DNA of 64,000 bases from Flavobacterium sp. JAS. Its GTDB lineage: Bacteria > Bacteroidota > Bacteroidia > Flavobacteriales > Flavobacteriaceae. The DNA lies in the NCBI RefSeq assembly GCF_020991455.1, contig NZ_JAJMOX010000007.1:310001-374000 (forward strand), in the 5' to 3' direction. The notes below the pieces were generated by a model. It did no database searches, was not told where the DNA came from, and saw only the letters and a program-made list of their open reading frames with translations. Below, piece by piece: positions 35,994 to 43,805 of the stretch (position 1 is the first letter of the stretch; each line of letters begins with the position of its first letter). A program made the translations under genes and the position numbers.

Positions 35994-38411
35994 ATGAAAA
36001 AACTACCCTGCCATAACAATACATTTTATACTTTTGCGCTTTTGTTTTTTTTTCAGATTTGTCTGAGCAGCATTTTTGCTCAGACAAAAATGAACATCAA
36101 TAACAATTGGCTTTATTTAGAAAACAATACATCGAGTCTTTCTACGGCGCAAAAAGCCACCAACTGGGCTTCTTTAAATTTACCACACACCTGGAACGCC
36201 GAAGATGCAACGGATTTAAATCCTGGTTACAGGCGTGATGCCAGCTGGTATCAAAAGAAATTACATATTGAGAAAATCGATAAAAACCAGCGTTATTCTT
36301 TATATTTTGAAGGATCAAACGTAACTACAAAAGTCTATGTAAACGGCAAGGAAGCCGGGGGGCATATTGGTGGTTATATTGGTTTTACCATCGATATTAC
36401 AAGCTTCATAAACGAGGGAGACAACGCTATTTTTGTTCGTGTGGACAATAGTTATGATATTGAAATTATTCCTTCTCAAAAAAGTGATTTCTTTATTTAT
36501 GGCGGCATCACCAGAGATGTCTGGCTCCTATCTCAATATAAAAATCACATCGATAATTTAAAAATTACAACACCTCAGGTTTCTGCAAAAAATGCTTCTG
36601 TAAAGATTCTGGCCTCTATTGTGAATCCTGAAAATTCTGCAGCTTTATCCTTAACGGTCGTTCTTAAAAATCCAAAAGGGAAAAAAGTTGCCAGTAAAAC
36701 GGTTTCTGTTTTAGATAAAACTTCCACTATTGAATTTGAGAATATCAAAAATCCAGAGCTTTGGGATACCGAGAAACCTAATCTATATTCGGTTACTGCT
36801 TTTTTATCGCAGAAAAATCAAATTAAAGATACCGCTAGTGAAAAAATAGGTTTTAGATGGTTTGAATTTAAAGACCACGGGCCTTTTTTTCTTAACGGAA
36901 AAAGACTGCTCATCCGCGGTACACATCGCCATGAAGAACAAGCCGGAGTTGGCGCGGCCATGAGCAACGCGCAACATCGCGCCGATATGGAATCTATTAA
37001 AAGCATGGGGGCAAATTTTGTTCGCCTGGCGCATTATCCGCAAGATCCTGAAATTTATAAAGCCTGTGATGAATTGGGGCTCTTGGTTTGGGATGAATTG
37101 CCTTGGTGCCGTGGGGGAATTGGCGATGAACTTTGGCAAACCAATACCAAAAATATGCTTGGAGAAATCATCAATCAAAATTACAATCACCCCAGTATTA
37201 TCATCTGGTCGTTAGGAAATGAAATGAACTGGCTTGCTGATTTTCCAGGTGGCGACGATACCCAGAAGACAAATGCATTTTTGACCCAGCTAAACGACAT
37301 TGCACACCAAATGGATCCAAGTAGAAAAACGGCCATTAGAAAATATTATGAAGGTTCGCAAATTGTCGATGTCTTCTCCCCTTCTATTTGGTCGGGCTGG
37401 TACTCGGGAAGTTACAAAAGCTATCAAAAAGCAATTGATGTTTATAAAAAACAATACAAACACTTTATTCACGCCGAATACGGAGGTGACAGTCACGTTG
37501 GGCGTCACAGCGAAAATCCGATTACGGGGGAAAATATCATAAAAGCCGAAGGCTGGGAAGAAGCAATTGTGCAAACCAAAGTGGCCAATATTGCACAAAT
37601 TGGCGATTGGAGCGAAAACTATATCGTTGATTTATTCGATTGGCATTTGCATATATCCGAGAACGATCCGATGTTTGTGGGTAACATTCAGTGGGCGTTT
37701 AAGGATTTTGCAACGCCACTGCGCCCCGAAGATGCTATTCCGTATATGAATCAAAAAGGGCTGGTGGATAGAAACGGGAATCCCAAAGATGCTTATTATG
37801 TTTTTAAAAGTTATTGGAGCAAGGAGCCATTTACTTACATCGAATCGCATACCTGGACCGAGCGTCAGGGACCTGAGAATACACCAAGAACTTTGAGCGT
37901 TTTTAGTAATTGTCAGAAGGTTACTCTTTATCATCAAGGAAAATCTCTTGGAGAAAAACAAAGAAATCTTTCTCTATATCCTGCCAATGGCTTAACTTGG
38001 GACGTGAATTTTCTAAAGGGCGAAAACACGCTAATTGCCATTGGTGAGACTAAAGATGGCAAAAAAGTTTCGGATACATTAAAGGTAAATTACCGCTTTA
38101 AGAAAAATGATACGGCGACATCCCTGCAATTATCATCTCAAAAATTAAAAAATGGCAATTATCTGGTAAGCGCAATTGCAATTGACAATGCTAATTTGCG
38201 TTGCCTGGATTATGAAGAAAGTGTTTATTTTCAATGTCTCAAAGGCGGAAAAACCATGAAAAATCAAGGTACTCCAACAGGGAGCGAATCCATTAAAATG
38301 GCCAACGGAAAGGCATCGATTGAAGTTGTTCCTGATGGATCGGGAATGCCAATTGAAATGACGGCTCTCAATCAGAGTTTTAAAGGAGAGTATTTAAAGA
38401 TTGAACCGTAA
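35994..38411 (+). CDS. GH2 beta-glucuronidase-like enzyme (large type)
   Basis: Secreted 805-residue GH2 enzyme with signal peptide (ending SSIFAQ, about 30), N-terminal sugar-binding domain, immunoglobulin-like domain and TIM barrel, followed by C-terminal beta domains (about 620-805). Acid/base is E410 in SLGNEMNW and nucleophile E495 in IHAEYGG. The N586-Q-K588 motif near the barrel end matches the N-x-K signature that in GH2 binds the carboxylate of glucuronic acid. The length is closer to GH2 galactosidases, but the motif and neighbours point to beta-glucuronides. It starts 4 bp after the GH88 gene. Confidence 0.86.
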   Translation: MKKLPCHNNTFYTFALLFFFQICLSSIFAQTKMNINNNWLYLENNTSSLSTAQKATNWASLNLPHTWNAEDATDLNPGYRRDASWYQKKLHIEKIDKNQRYSLYFEGSNVTTKVYVNGKEAGGHIGGYIGFTIDITSFINEGDNAIFVRVDNSYDIEIIPSQKSDFFIYGGITRDVWLLSQYKNHIDNLKITTPQVSAKNASVKILASIVNPENSAALSLTVVLKNPKGKKVASKTVSVLDKTSTIEFENIKNPELWDTEKPNLYSVTAFLSQKNQIKDTASEKIGFRWFEFKDHGPFFLNGKRLLIRGTHRHEEQAGVGAAMSNAQHRADMESIKSMGANFVRLAHYPQDPEIYKACDELGLLVWDELPWCRGGIGDELWQTNTKNMLGEIINQNYNHPSIIIWSLGNEMNWLADFPGGDDTQKTNAFLTQLNDIAHQMDPSRKTAIRKYYEGSQIVDVFSPSIWSGWYSGSYKSYQKAIDVYKKQYKHFIHAEYGGDSHVGRHSENPITGENIIKAEGWEEAIVQTKVANIAQIGDWSENYIVDLFDWHLHISENDPMFVGNIQWAFKDFATPLRPEDAIPYMNQKGLVDRNGNPKDAYYVFKSYWSKEPFTYIESHTWTERQGPENTPRTLSVFSNCQKVTLYHQGKSLGEKQRNLSLYPANGLTWDVNFLKGENTLIAIGETKDGKKVSDTLKVNYRFKKNDTATSLQLSSQKLKNGNYLVSAIAIDNANLRCLDYEESVYFQCLKGGKTMKNQGTPTGSESIKMANGKASIEVVPDGSGMPIEMTALNQSFKGEYLKIEP

Positions 38412-38440
38412 TGTATAATAAAACAAATACCATTTTACTA

Positions 38441-40264
38441 ATGAAAAAACTAATAACCAAAGTACTTCTAAGCTTTTCCATTTTTGCCCAAGGGCAAAAT
38501 CAAAGTCTAATCTCCAATGTTCCCAATAGAAATACAACTTCTTTAAACGGGGTTTGGAATTATATTGTTGATCCTTATGAAACTGGTTTTTACAGCTTTC
38601 ATCACGATCAATACGACAAACAGGCAAAACCATCTAGTGCGGCTTACTTCAATAATTATCATGCGGTAAACAAACAGGAATTGGTGGAATATGATTTTGA
38701 TAAATCTCCAAAGATAAATATTCCGGGCGATTGGACCTCGCAGGTTCCAGAGCTTAAATATTACGAAGGGAACGTTTGGTTCAAGAAATCTTTTGATTAT
38801 GATTTGAAAGCCAAAAAACGTCTTTTTGTTTATTTGGGCGCCATCAATTATAAAGCCGATGTTTATTTGAACGGAAAAAAACTAGGAACTCACGAAGGTG
38901 GTTTTACGCCATTTAATTATGAGATTACTTCGATTGTAAAACCAAAGGACAATTATTTGGTGATTAAAGTAGATAACACCAGACATAAAGAAGATGTGCC
39001 GACCATTAACACTGATTGGTGGAATTATGGCGGAATCACGCGCGATGTGACTTTAATTGAAGAGAATGACTCTTTTGTAGAAGATTATACTATTCAGCTT
39101 AAAAAAGGTAACACGGCTCTAATTTCGGGTTTTATTAAAATCAATAATGCTAATCCAACGCTAAATGCGGTAACGATTTCTATTGCGGAACTAAAAATTA
39201 ATTACAAAGCAAAAGTTGGTGCTGATGGAATTGTAAACTTTGAAATTCCGGTAAAAAAAATATCGTATTGGTCTCCTGAGAATCCAAAACTCTATGAGGT
39301 AACCATTGATTACAACGCAGAGAAACTAAAAGATACTATTGGTTTTAGAACCATTGAAACCCAGGGAGACAAAATTTTATTAAACGCAAAACAAATCTTC
39401 TTACGCGGAATTTCCATTCATGAAGAAAACGCAAAAGGCGGACGTGCAAATTCTGAGCAAGATGCTTTGCGATTATTAAACTGGGCAAAGGAATTGGGTT
39501 GTAATTATGTTCGTCTGGCGCATTATCCCCATAACGAGAACATCATCAGAGAGGCCGATAAAATGGGATTGATGGTTTGGGAAGAGATTCCAGTGTATTG
39601 GACTGTTGAATTTACAAGGGAAGCTACTTATCAAAATGCCCAGGATCAATTAACAGCAGCCCTTACAAGAGATAAAAACAGGGCTTGTATCATTATCTGG
39701 TCAATGGCAAATGAAACGCCTATATCTGATGCAAGAAATGCTTTTATTAAAAAATTGGTGGATCACACCAAATCTTTAGACAATACTAGATTAATCAGCG
39801 CAGCTTTATTAACGCAAAGTGACAGCGCCGGATTTGGAACAATCAACGATGCCATTGGTGATTATTTGGACATTATTGCATTTAATCAATATTTGGGTTG
39901 GTACGGCGGTAAACTGGAAGATGCTGAGAAAATATTCTGGAAAACCAAATACAACAAACCCGTTATTGTTTCTGAATTTGGAGGTGATGCAAAAGCGGGT
40001 TTACACGGAGAAAAAAATGAGCGTTGGACCGAGGAGTTTCAGGAATACTTATATATTCAGAATTTAAAAATGATCGAGAAGATACCACATCTTAGTGGAT
40101 TAAGTCCTTGGATTCTGGTAGATTTTAGATCTCCAAGAAGACTTTTACCGGGAATTCAGGACGAATATAACAGAAAAGGTCTGATCTCAAATGACGGTCA
40201 AAAAAAGAAAGCTTTTTATATTATGCAGAATTGGTATGACAAAAAGAAAAAAGAGCAACACTAA
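38441..40264 (+). CDS. GH2 beta-glucuronidase (GUS-sized)
   Basis: Predicted beta-glucuronidase of about 607 residues, matching the size of classical GUS enzymes. Acid/base is E425 in SMANE and nucleophile E512 in VSEFGGDAKAGLHGE. N577-R-K579 (YNRKG) is the N-x-K glucuronate-binding motif. I place the start at ATG 38441 because the signal peptide begins there (MKKLITKVLLSFSIF); an ATG at 38411 overlapping the stop of the previous gene (TAATG) would add 10 residues and couple translation. It differs strongly from the preceding GH2, so the pair are not recent duplicates. It is the last enzyme of the operon. Confidence 0.9.
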   Translation: MKKLITKVLLSFSIFAQGQNQSLISNVPNRNTTSLNGVWNYIVDPYETGFYSFHHDQYDKQAKPSSAAYFNNYHAVNKQELVEYDFDKSPKINIPGDWTSQVPELKYYEGNVWFKKSFDYDLKAKKRLFVYLGAINYKADVYLNGKKLGTHEGGFTPFNYEITSIVKPKDNYLVIKVDNTRHKEDVPTINTDWWNYGGITRDVTLIEENDSFVEDYTIQLKKGNTALISGFIKINNANPTLNAVTISIAELKINYKAKVGADGIVNFEIPVKKISYWSPENPKLYEVTIDYNAEKLKDTIGFRTIETQGDKILLNAKQIFLRGISIHEENAKGGRANSEQDALRLLNWAKELGCNYVRLAHYPHNENIIREADKMGLMVWEEIPVYWTVEFTREATYQNAQDQLTAALTRDKNRACIIIWSMANETPISDARNAFIKKLVDHTKSLDNTRLISAALLTQSDSAGFGTINDAIGDYLDIIAFNQYLGWYGGKLEDAEKIFWKTKYNKPVIVSEFGGDAKAGLHGEKNERWTEEFQEYLYIQNLKMIEKIPHLSGLSPWILVDFRSPRRLLPGIQDEYNRKGLISNDGQKKKAFYIMQNWYDKKKKEQH

Positions 40265-40329
40265 TAACCATTATCAATTCATTAACAAAAAATAGGTTAT
40301 AACTTATATGATTTTTCTTCATTATTAAC

Positions 40330-40337
40330 TTACTTTG
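40330..40337 (+). promoter_or_regulatory. possible -7 element for the DUF2911 gene
   Basis: TTACTTTG differs from TAnnTTTG at one position and lies 28 nt before the ATG at 40365. No good -33 TTG is seen. Confidence 0.3.
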
Positions 40338-40364
40338 TGTAAACTATTAAAAATCATTACAACT

Positions 40365-40925
40365 ATGAAAAATTTTAATTTACTGATAATTATCTTATTA
40401 ACTACTTTGGGGGTTAATGCACAAGAGGTAAAATTTGCTCCTTTGGATGCAAGTCCAGCAGATATTTCCTATTTCCCAAATAAGGCTGTAAAATTCAAAA
40501 AAACAGATAATCCTTCTGCGGTTATTAAGGTTATTTATTCAAGACCTTCGGTTAAAGGACGTGCAATTTTTGGAGATTTAATTCCCTTTGGAGAAGTTTG
40601 GCGCGTTGGTGCAAACGAAAATACTGAAATTAAATTCTATAAAGCCGTGACCATTGATGGTAAAAATATTCCTGCAGGTTCTTATAGCTTGTTTGCTATT
40701 CCTGAAAAAGACAAATGGACCATTATCATCAATAAAGAAGTTGACATGTGGGGCGCTTATGCTTATGATGAAAGCAAAAATATCGCTAAGGTTTCGGTTC
40801 CGGTTAAAACGGTATCAACTCCAATTGAGGCTTTATCAATTGCTTTTACCACTGGGGGTTCTGTAGCGAATTTGGTAATTGGCTGGGATAAAACAACCGT
40901 TGAGCTTCCAATTACGATCAAGTAA
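40365..40925 (+). CDS. Secreted DUF2911 protein
   Basis: A 186-residue protein with a signal peptide (about 1-18, ending VNAQ). It has the DUF2911 core: SRPSVKGRAIFGDL, VWRVGANENTEI and PAGSYSLFAIPEKDKW. The function of this family is not known to me. I chose ATG 40365 because the in-frame TTG at 40335 overlaps a promoter-like element and the signal peptide begins at the ATG. It is followed by a clear terminator, so it is a single-gene unit and probably not part of the PUL. Confidence 0.88.
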   Translation: MKNFNLLIIILLTTLGVNAQEVKFAPLDASPADISYFPNKAVKFKKTDNPSAVIKVIYSRPSVKGRAIFGDLIPFGEVWRVGANENTEIKFYKAVTIDGKNIPAGSYSLFAIPEKDKWTIIINKEVDMWGAYAYDESKNIAKVSVPVKTVSTPIEALSIAFTTGGSVANLVIGWDKTTVELPITIK

Positions 40926-40949
40926 TTCTTTACAAATAAATTCATATCT

Positions 40950-40990
40950 AAAGAGGCACTAATTTTTTAATTAAGTGTCTCTTTTTTTTT
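40950..40990 (+). terminator. rho-independent terminator of the DUF2911 gene
   Basis: GAGGCACT pairs with AGTGTCTC (one G-T pair) around an AT-rich loop, followed by nine T. Confidence 0.85.
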
Positions 40991-41047
40991 ATATCTTTTC
41001 TGTGGTCAATTATTTCATAACCAGTAACTAACCTAAAAACCAAAAGA

Positions 41048-42460
41048 ATGAGAAAAACCAATTTACTTCTGCTGTTTTTATTGATTATTTATTGCGGATA
41101 CTCGCAAGAAAAGTTTAAAATTACCTACGACCAATTAAAAGAGTATGAAGGTATTTATGAATATCAAAATAAGACGACATTACAAATTGCAGCCTCACCA
41201 AAAGACACCATTTTATATGCGATTATCAACGAGAGTAAATATGCGCTAAAACCATCTGAGAGAGATGTTTTTCTGAACATGTCTAAAGAGAAAGTGACCT
41301 TTTTAAGAGATCAGGCTTCTGTCATTAATGGTTATTCTTCTGAGGAGAAAACCTATAAGTTAATCAGTAAAAAAGTCGTTTTTCCTAAAGAAATGTGGTA
41401 TCCCAGGTTAAATGCTTCTAAGGATTATAAGTATGTGTATCAACAGCCTAAAAAAGATTTGGATGGCTTGCTAACGGGTCCTCTTGACAATACCGGCTTG
41501 GATAAAGCATTATTGGGCGAAATGATGCAGAAAATCGTTGACGGTACTTATCAAAATGTTCACAGTGTTTTGATTATTAAAGACGGGAAATTAGTTTTTG
41601 AAGAGTATTTTTATGACAATAACAAAACTAAGTTGCATGAGCTTCGTTCGGCCACTAAAAGTTTTGTTTCGGCACTTACCGGAATTGCAATTGATAAAGG
41701 CTACATTAAAGATAAAACTGAAACGGTACTCTCCTATTTTCCGGATTATACTTTTAAGAATCTCACCAATGACAAAAAACAAATTACAATTGAAAACCTC
41801 TTAACCAATCAAAGTGGTCTTGATTGTGATGTGAGTAATCCCAAAGCAGAGGGAAATGAAACTGCCATGAATTATTCTGATGATTGGATTCAATTTACAT
41901 TGGATTTGCCAATGGTTGATGTTCCGGGTGGAAAAGGAATGTATTGCTCCGGAAATCCAATTACTATGGGGAAAATTATCGAAAGAGCGACAAAAATGCC
42001 TTTGCCTGAATTTGCCAAACAAACGCTGTTTAAAGATCTTGGAATTAAAAACTTCAAATGGAATTTTAAACCCGATGCATCAAGCGCCGAAACCTTTTGT
42101 CAGGTGTATTTAAATTCTCGTGATATGGCAAAATTTGGTTTGCTTTATCTCAATAAAGGCCTTTGGAATGGCAAACAAGTTGTTTCTAAAGCCTGGGTTG
42201 AAGAGTCTCTAAGCAAACACTCTGTGGTTCAGGGTGTGAATTATGGCTATTTGTGGTGGCTAAAATATCTCAATGTTGATGGTGTGAAATACAACGGAAA
42301 AGCGGCACAAGGAAACGGTGGACAGAAAATTTATATCTGGGAGGATCAAAATATGATAACGGTTATTACTGGTGGAAACTATAACTCACAATCCCCTAGT
42401 GACGAACTCATTCAGAAATATATCCTGCCTTCGTTTAATACCAAGAAAAGTGCTAATTAG
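41048..42460 (+). CDS. Serine hydrolase, class C beta-lactamase-like
   Basis: A secreted 470-residue protein with signal peptide (about 1-19, ending GYSQ), a short N-terminal extension and a penicillin-binding-protein/beta-lactamase domain from about residue 150. The SxxK motif is S201-A-T-K204 in RSATKSFVSALTG. The Tyr motif region is around MYCSGNP, and NGYLWW- and GGQKIY-like segments lie where the third motif is expected. These proteins are usually esterases or D-peptidases; the substrate cannot be told. It lies alone between terminators. Confidence 0.85.
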   Translation: MRKTNLLLLFLLIIYCGYSQEKFKITYDQLKEYEGIYEYQNKTTLQIAASPKDTILYAIINESKYALKPSERDVFLNMSKEKVTFLRDQASVINGYSSEEKTYKLISKKVVFPKEMWYPRLNASKDYKYVYQQPKKDLDGLLTGPLDNTGLDKALLGEMMQKIVDGTYQNVHSVLIIKDGKLVFEEYFYDNNKTKLHELRSATKSFVSALTGIAIDKGYIKDKTETVLSYFPDYTFKNLTNDKKQITIENLLTNQSGLDCDVSNPKAEGNETAMNYSDDWIQFTLDLPMVDVPGGKGMYCSGNPITMGKIIERATKMPLPEFAKQTLFKDLGIKNFKWNFKPDASSAETFCQVYLNSRDMAKFGLLYLNKGLWNGKQVVSKAWVEESLSKHSVVQGVNYGYLWWLKYLNVDGVKYNGKAAQGNGGQKIYIWEDQNMITVITGGNYNSQSPSDELIQKYILPSFNTKKSAN

Positions 42461-42540
42461 ATAATCTGGCAATTAGAAAATTAGATAATGCATAAATATC
42501 TTAATTTTAATGTCTAATAAAAACTTTAAATTCCCATCAT

Positions 42541-42575
42541 AAAAAAAGGCTTTCAATATTTTTGGAAGCCTTTCT
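42541..42575. terminator. bidirectional terminator between serine hydrolase and NlpE-like genes
   Basis: An A-rich arm with AAAGGCTTTC pairs with GAAGCCTTT after an AT-rich loop. It lies between the convergent ends of two genes and can serve both strands. Confidence 0.75.
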
Positions 42576-42590
42576 CAATTTTAAAATCAT

Positions 42591-43094
42591 CTATTTCTTT
42601 GTCAGAGAATAAACTAGTTTTGTTTTGATTATTTTGCGGGTCTTGTCCAGTAAAAAGATCTTATCGGGAGTTCTGGCAGAATAACCATAGAATAGTTGTT
42701 CTGCTTCTGGTTTGTCATAATTCAGCACATAAATTGTTCCATCGGGATCATCCTCTAATCCTCTTTCTGTATTGTAATGGCCTTTTTGTGTAAAGGCTTT
42801 TCCAGATCCTTTTCCCTGATAAATACTTGACAATTCAAATTTATGGCTCTCCATAGTGCCATCGCCTGAATAAATTTTCAATACGGTTTTAATTCCCCTG
42901 CAATCAGCGCAAGGCAAAACCCCTTCGTATATGCTTACCTGGGGTAAACTATCACTCTGGGGAATTAGATTTTTTGTCTCATCAATTATAGTCGAAGTTG
43001 TATCTGTAGCAATACCAACTGCGTTTTGGGTTTTCTTATTATTACAAGAGATTAACAGGGCTGAAATGACAAAGATTAGGGCTAATTTTTTCAT
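42591..43094 (-). CDS. NlpE-like (copper resistance/stress) lipoprotein
   Basis: A 167-residue lipoprotein, lipobox LLISC (C17), followed by an Asn/Lys/Thr-rich linker and an NlpE N-terminal-like domain. The domain shows YEGVLPCADCRGI with the CxxC pair typical of NlpE, then YQGKGSGKAFTQKGHY. In E. coli NlpE is an outer-membrane sensor of surface and envelope stress; that role is not shown here. It is a single gene, convergent with the serine hydrolase. Confidence 0.87.
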   Translation of the reverse strand: MKKLALIFVISALLISCNNKKTQNAVGIATDTTSTIIDETKNLIPQSDSLPQVSIYEGVLPCADCRGIKTVLKIYSGDGTMESHKFELSSIYQGKGSGKAFTQKGHYNTERGLEDDPDGTIYVLNYDKPEAEQLFYGYSARTPDKIFLLDKTRKIIKTKLVYSLTKK

Positions 43095-43327
43095 AATTAC
43101 ATTTTTTTAAACAAACTAAAAATACAGAATATTCTCATTCTTATTTTATCTTATTTCTGAATTAGTTTATAAAACAAATATACAAACCTTATAATCAGGC
43201 GATTGCATCTATTTACAAACTCCTCTAGACTTAATTTATTGCGTTTTAATATTGGTATAATTTTATTTTACTGATTTATAATTTATATGATGAAGTTTTG
43301 TATTTTTATGGATATTAAAATAATATA

Positions 43328-43684
43328 ATGCCTAACTTAAATAAAAACTATATGGGAAAATTTGTAATTACTAAAAGAACTAACGGCGAATTTCAATTCA
43401 ATTTAAAAGCAGGTAATGGTCAGACAATTTTAACAAGTGAAGGCTACACAACAAAAGCTGCCTGTCTTAATGGTATCGAATCTGTGAAAACCAACTCACA
43501 AGACGATAGCAAATTTGACAGAAAAGAATCCAGCAACGGAAAACCATATTTCAATTTGAAAGCTTCTAATGGTCAAATTATTGGAGCAAGTGAAATGTAT
43601 GAAAGTACGGCTGCCAGAGAAAACGGGATCGAATCAGTAAAAACAAATGCACCATCAGGAGATACAGATGATCAAGCAGTATAA
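43328..43684 (+). CDS. YegP-family (DUF1508) protein
   Basis: A cytoplasmic protein of 118 residues made of two DUF1508 repeats (about 10-58 and 60-108). Both carry the F-N-L-K-A-x-N-G-Q core and end in the shared NGIESVKTN segment. A second possible start is the Met at codon 9 (43352), which is where many family members begin. No function can be given beyond the family name. Confidence 0.9.
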   Translation: MPNLNKNYMGKFVITKRTNGEFQFNLKAGNGQTILTSEGYTTKAACLNGIESVKTNSQDDSKFDRKESSNGKPYFNLKASNGQIIGASEMYESTAARENGIESVKTNAPSGDTDDQAV

Positions 43685-43749
43685 ATTCATTTGAATTTTA
43701 TGTTCTAAGAATAATTTATCTATTGACTTTAAAGGTACAATAAACTAAA

Positions 43750-43788
43750 AAAAGAGGTTTTACTTTAATAAAAAGTAAAACCTCTTTC
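43750..43788. terminator. bidirectional terminator between YegP-like and GH43 genes
   Basis: AAAGAGGTTTTACTTT pairs with AAGTAAAACCTCTTT across a short loop, with A tract before and T-rich stretch after. It also closes the galactan PUL operon on the minus strand. Confidence 0.88.
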
Positions 43789-43805
43789 TCTTTTAAGTGT
43801 ATCAA

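Noticed and set aside
36804..37190. 128-residue minus-strand frame inside the first GH2 gene
   Set aside because: It is a shadow of a gene with a full set of GH2 catalytic residues; no domain was recognised.
35994..38411. Calling the large GH2 a beta-galactosidase on length alone
   Set aside because: The N-Q-K motif at 586-588 and the uronate context argue for a glucuronide substrate.
40335..40364. TTG start for the DUF2911 gene
   Set aside because: It overlaps a promoter-like element and would place extra residues before a good signal peptide at ATG 40365.
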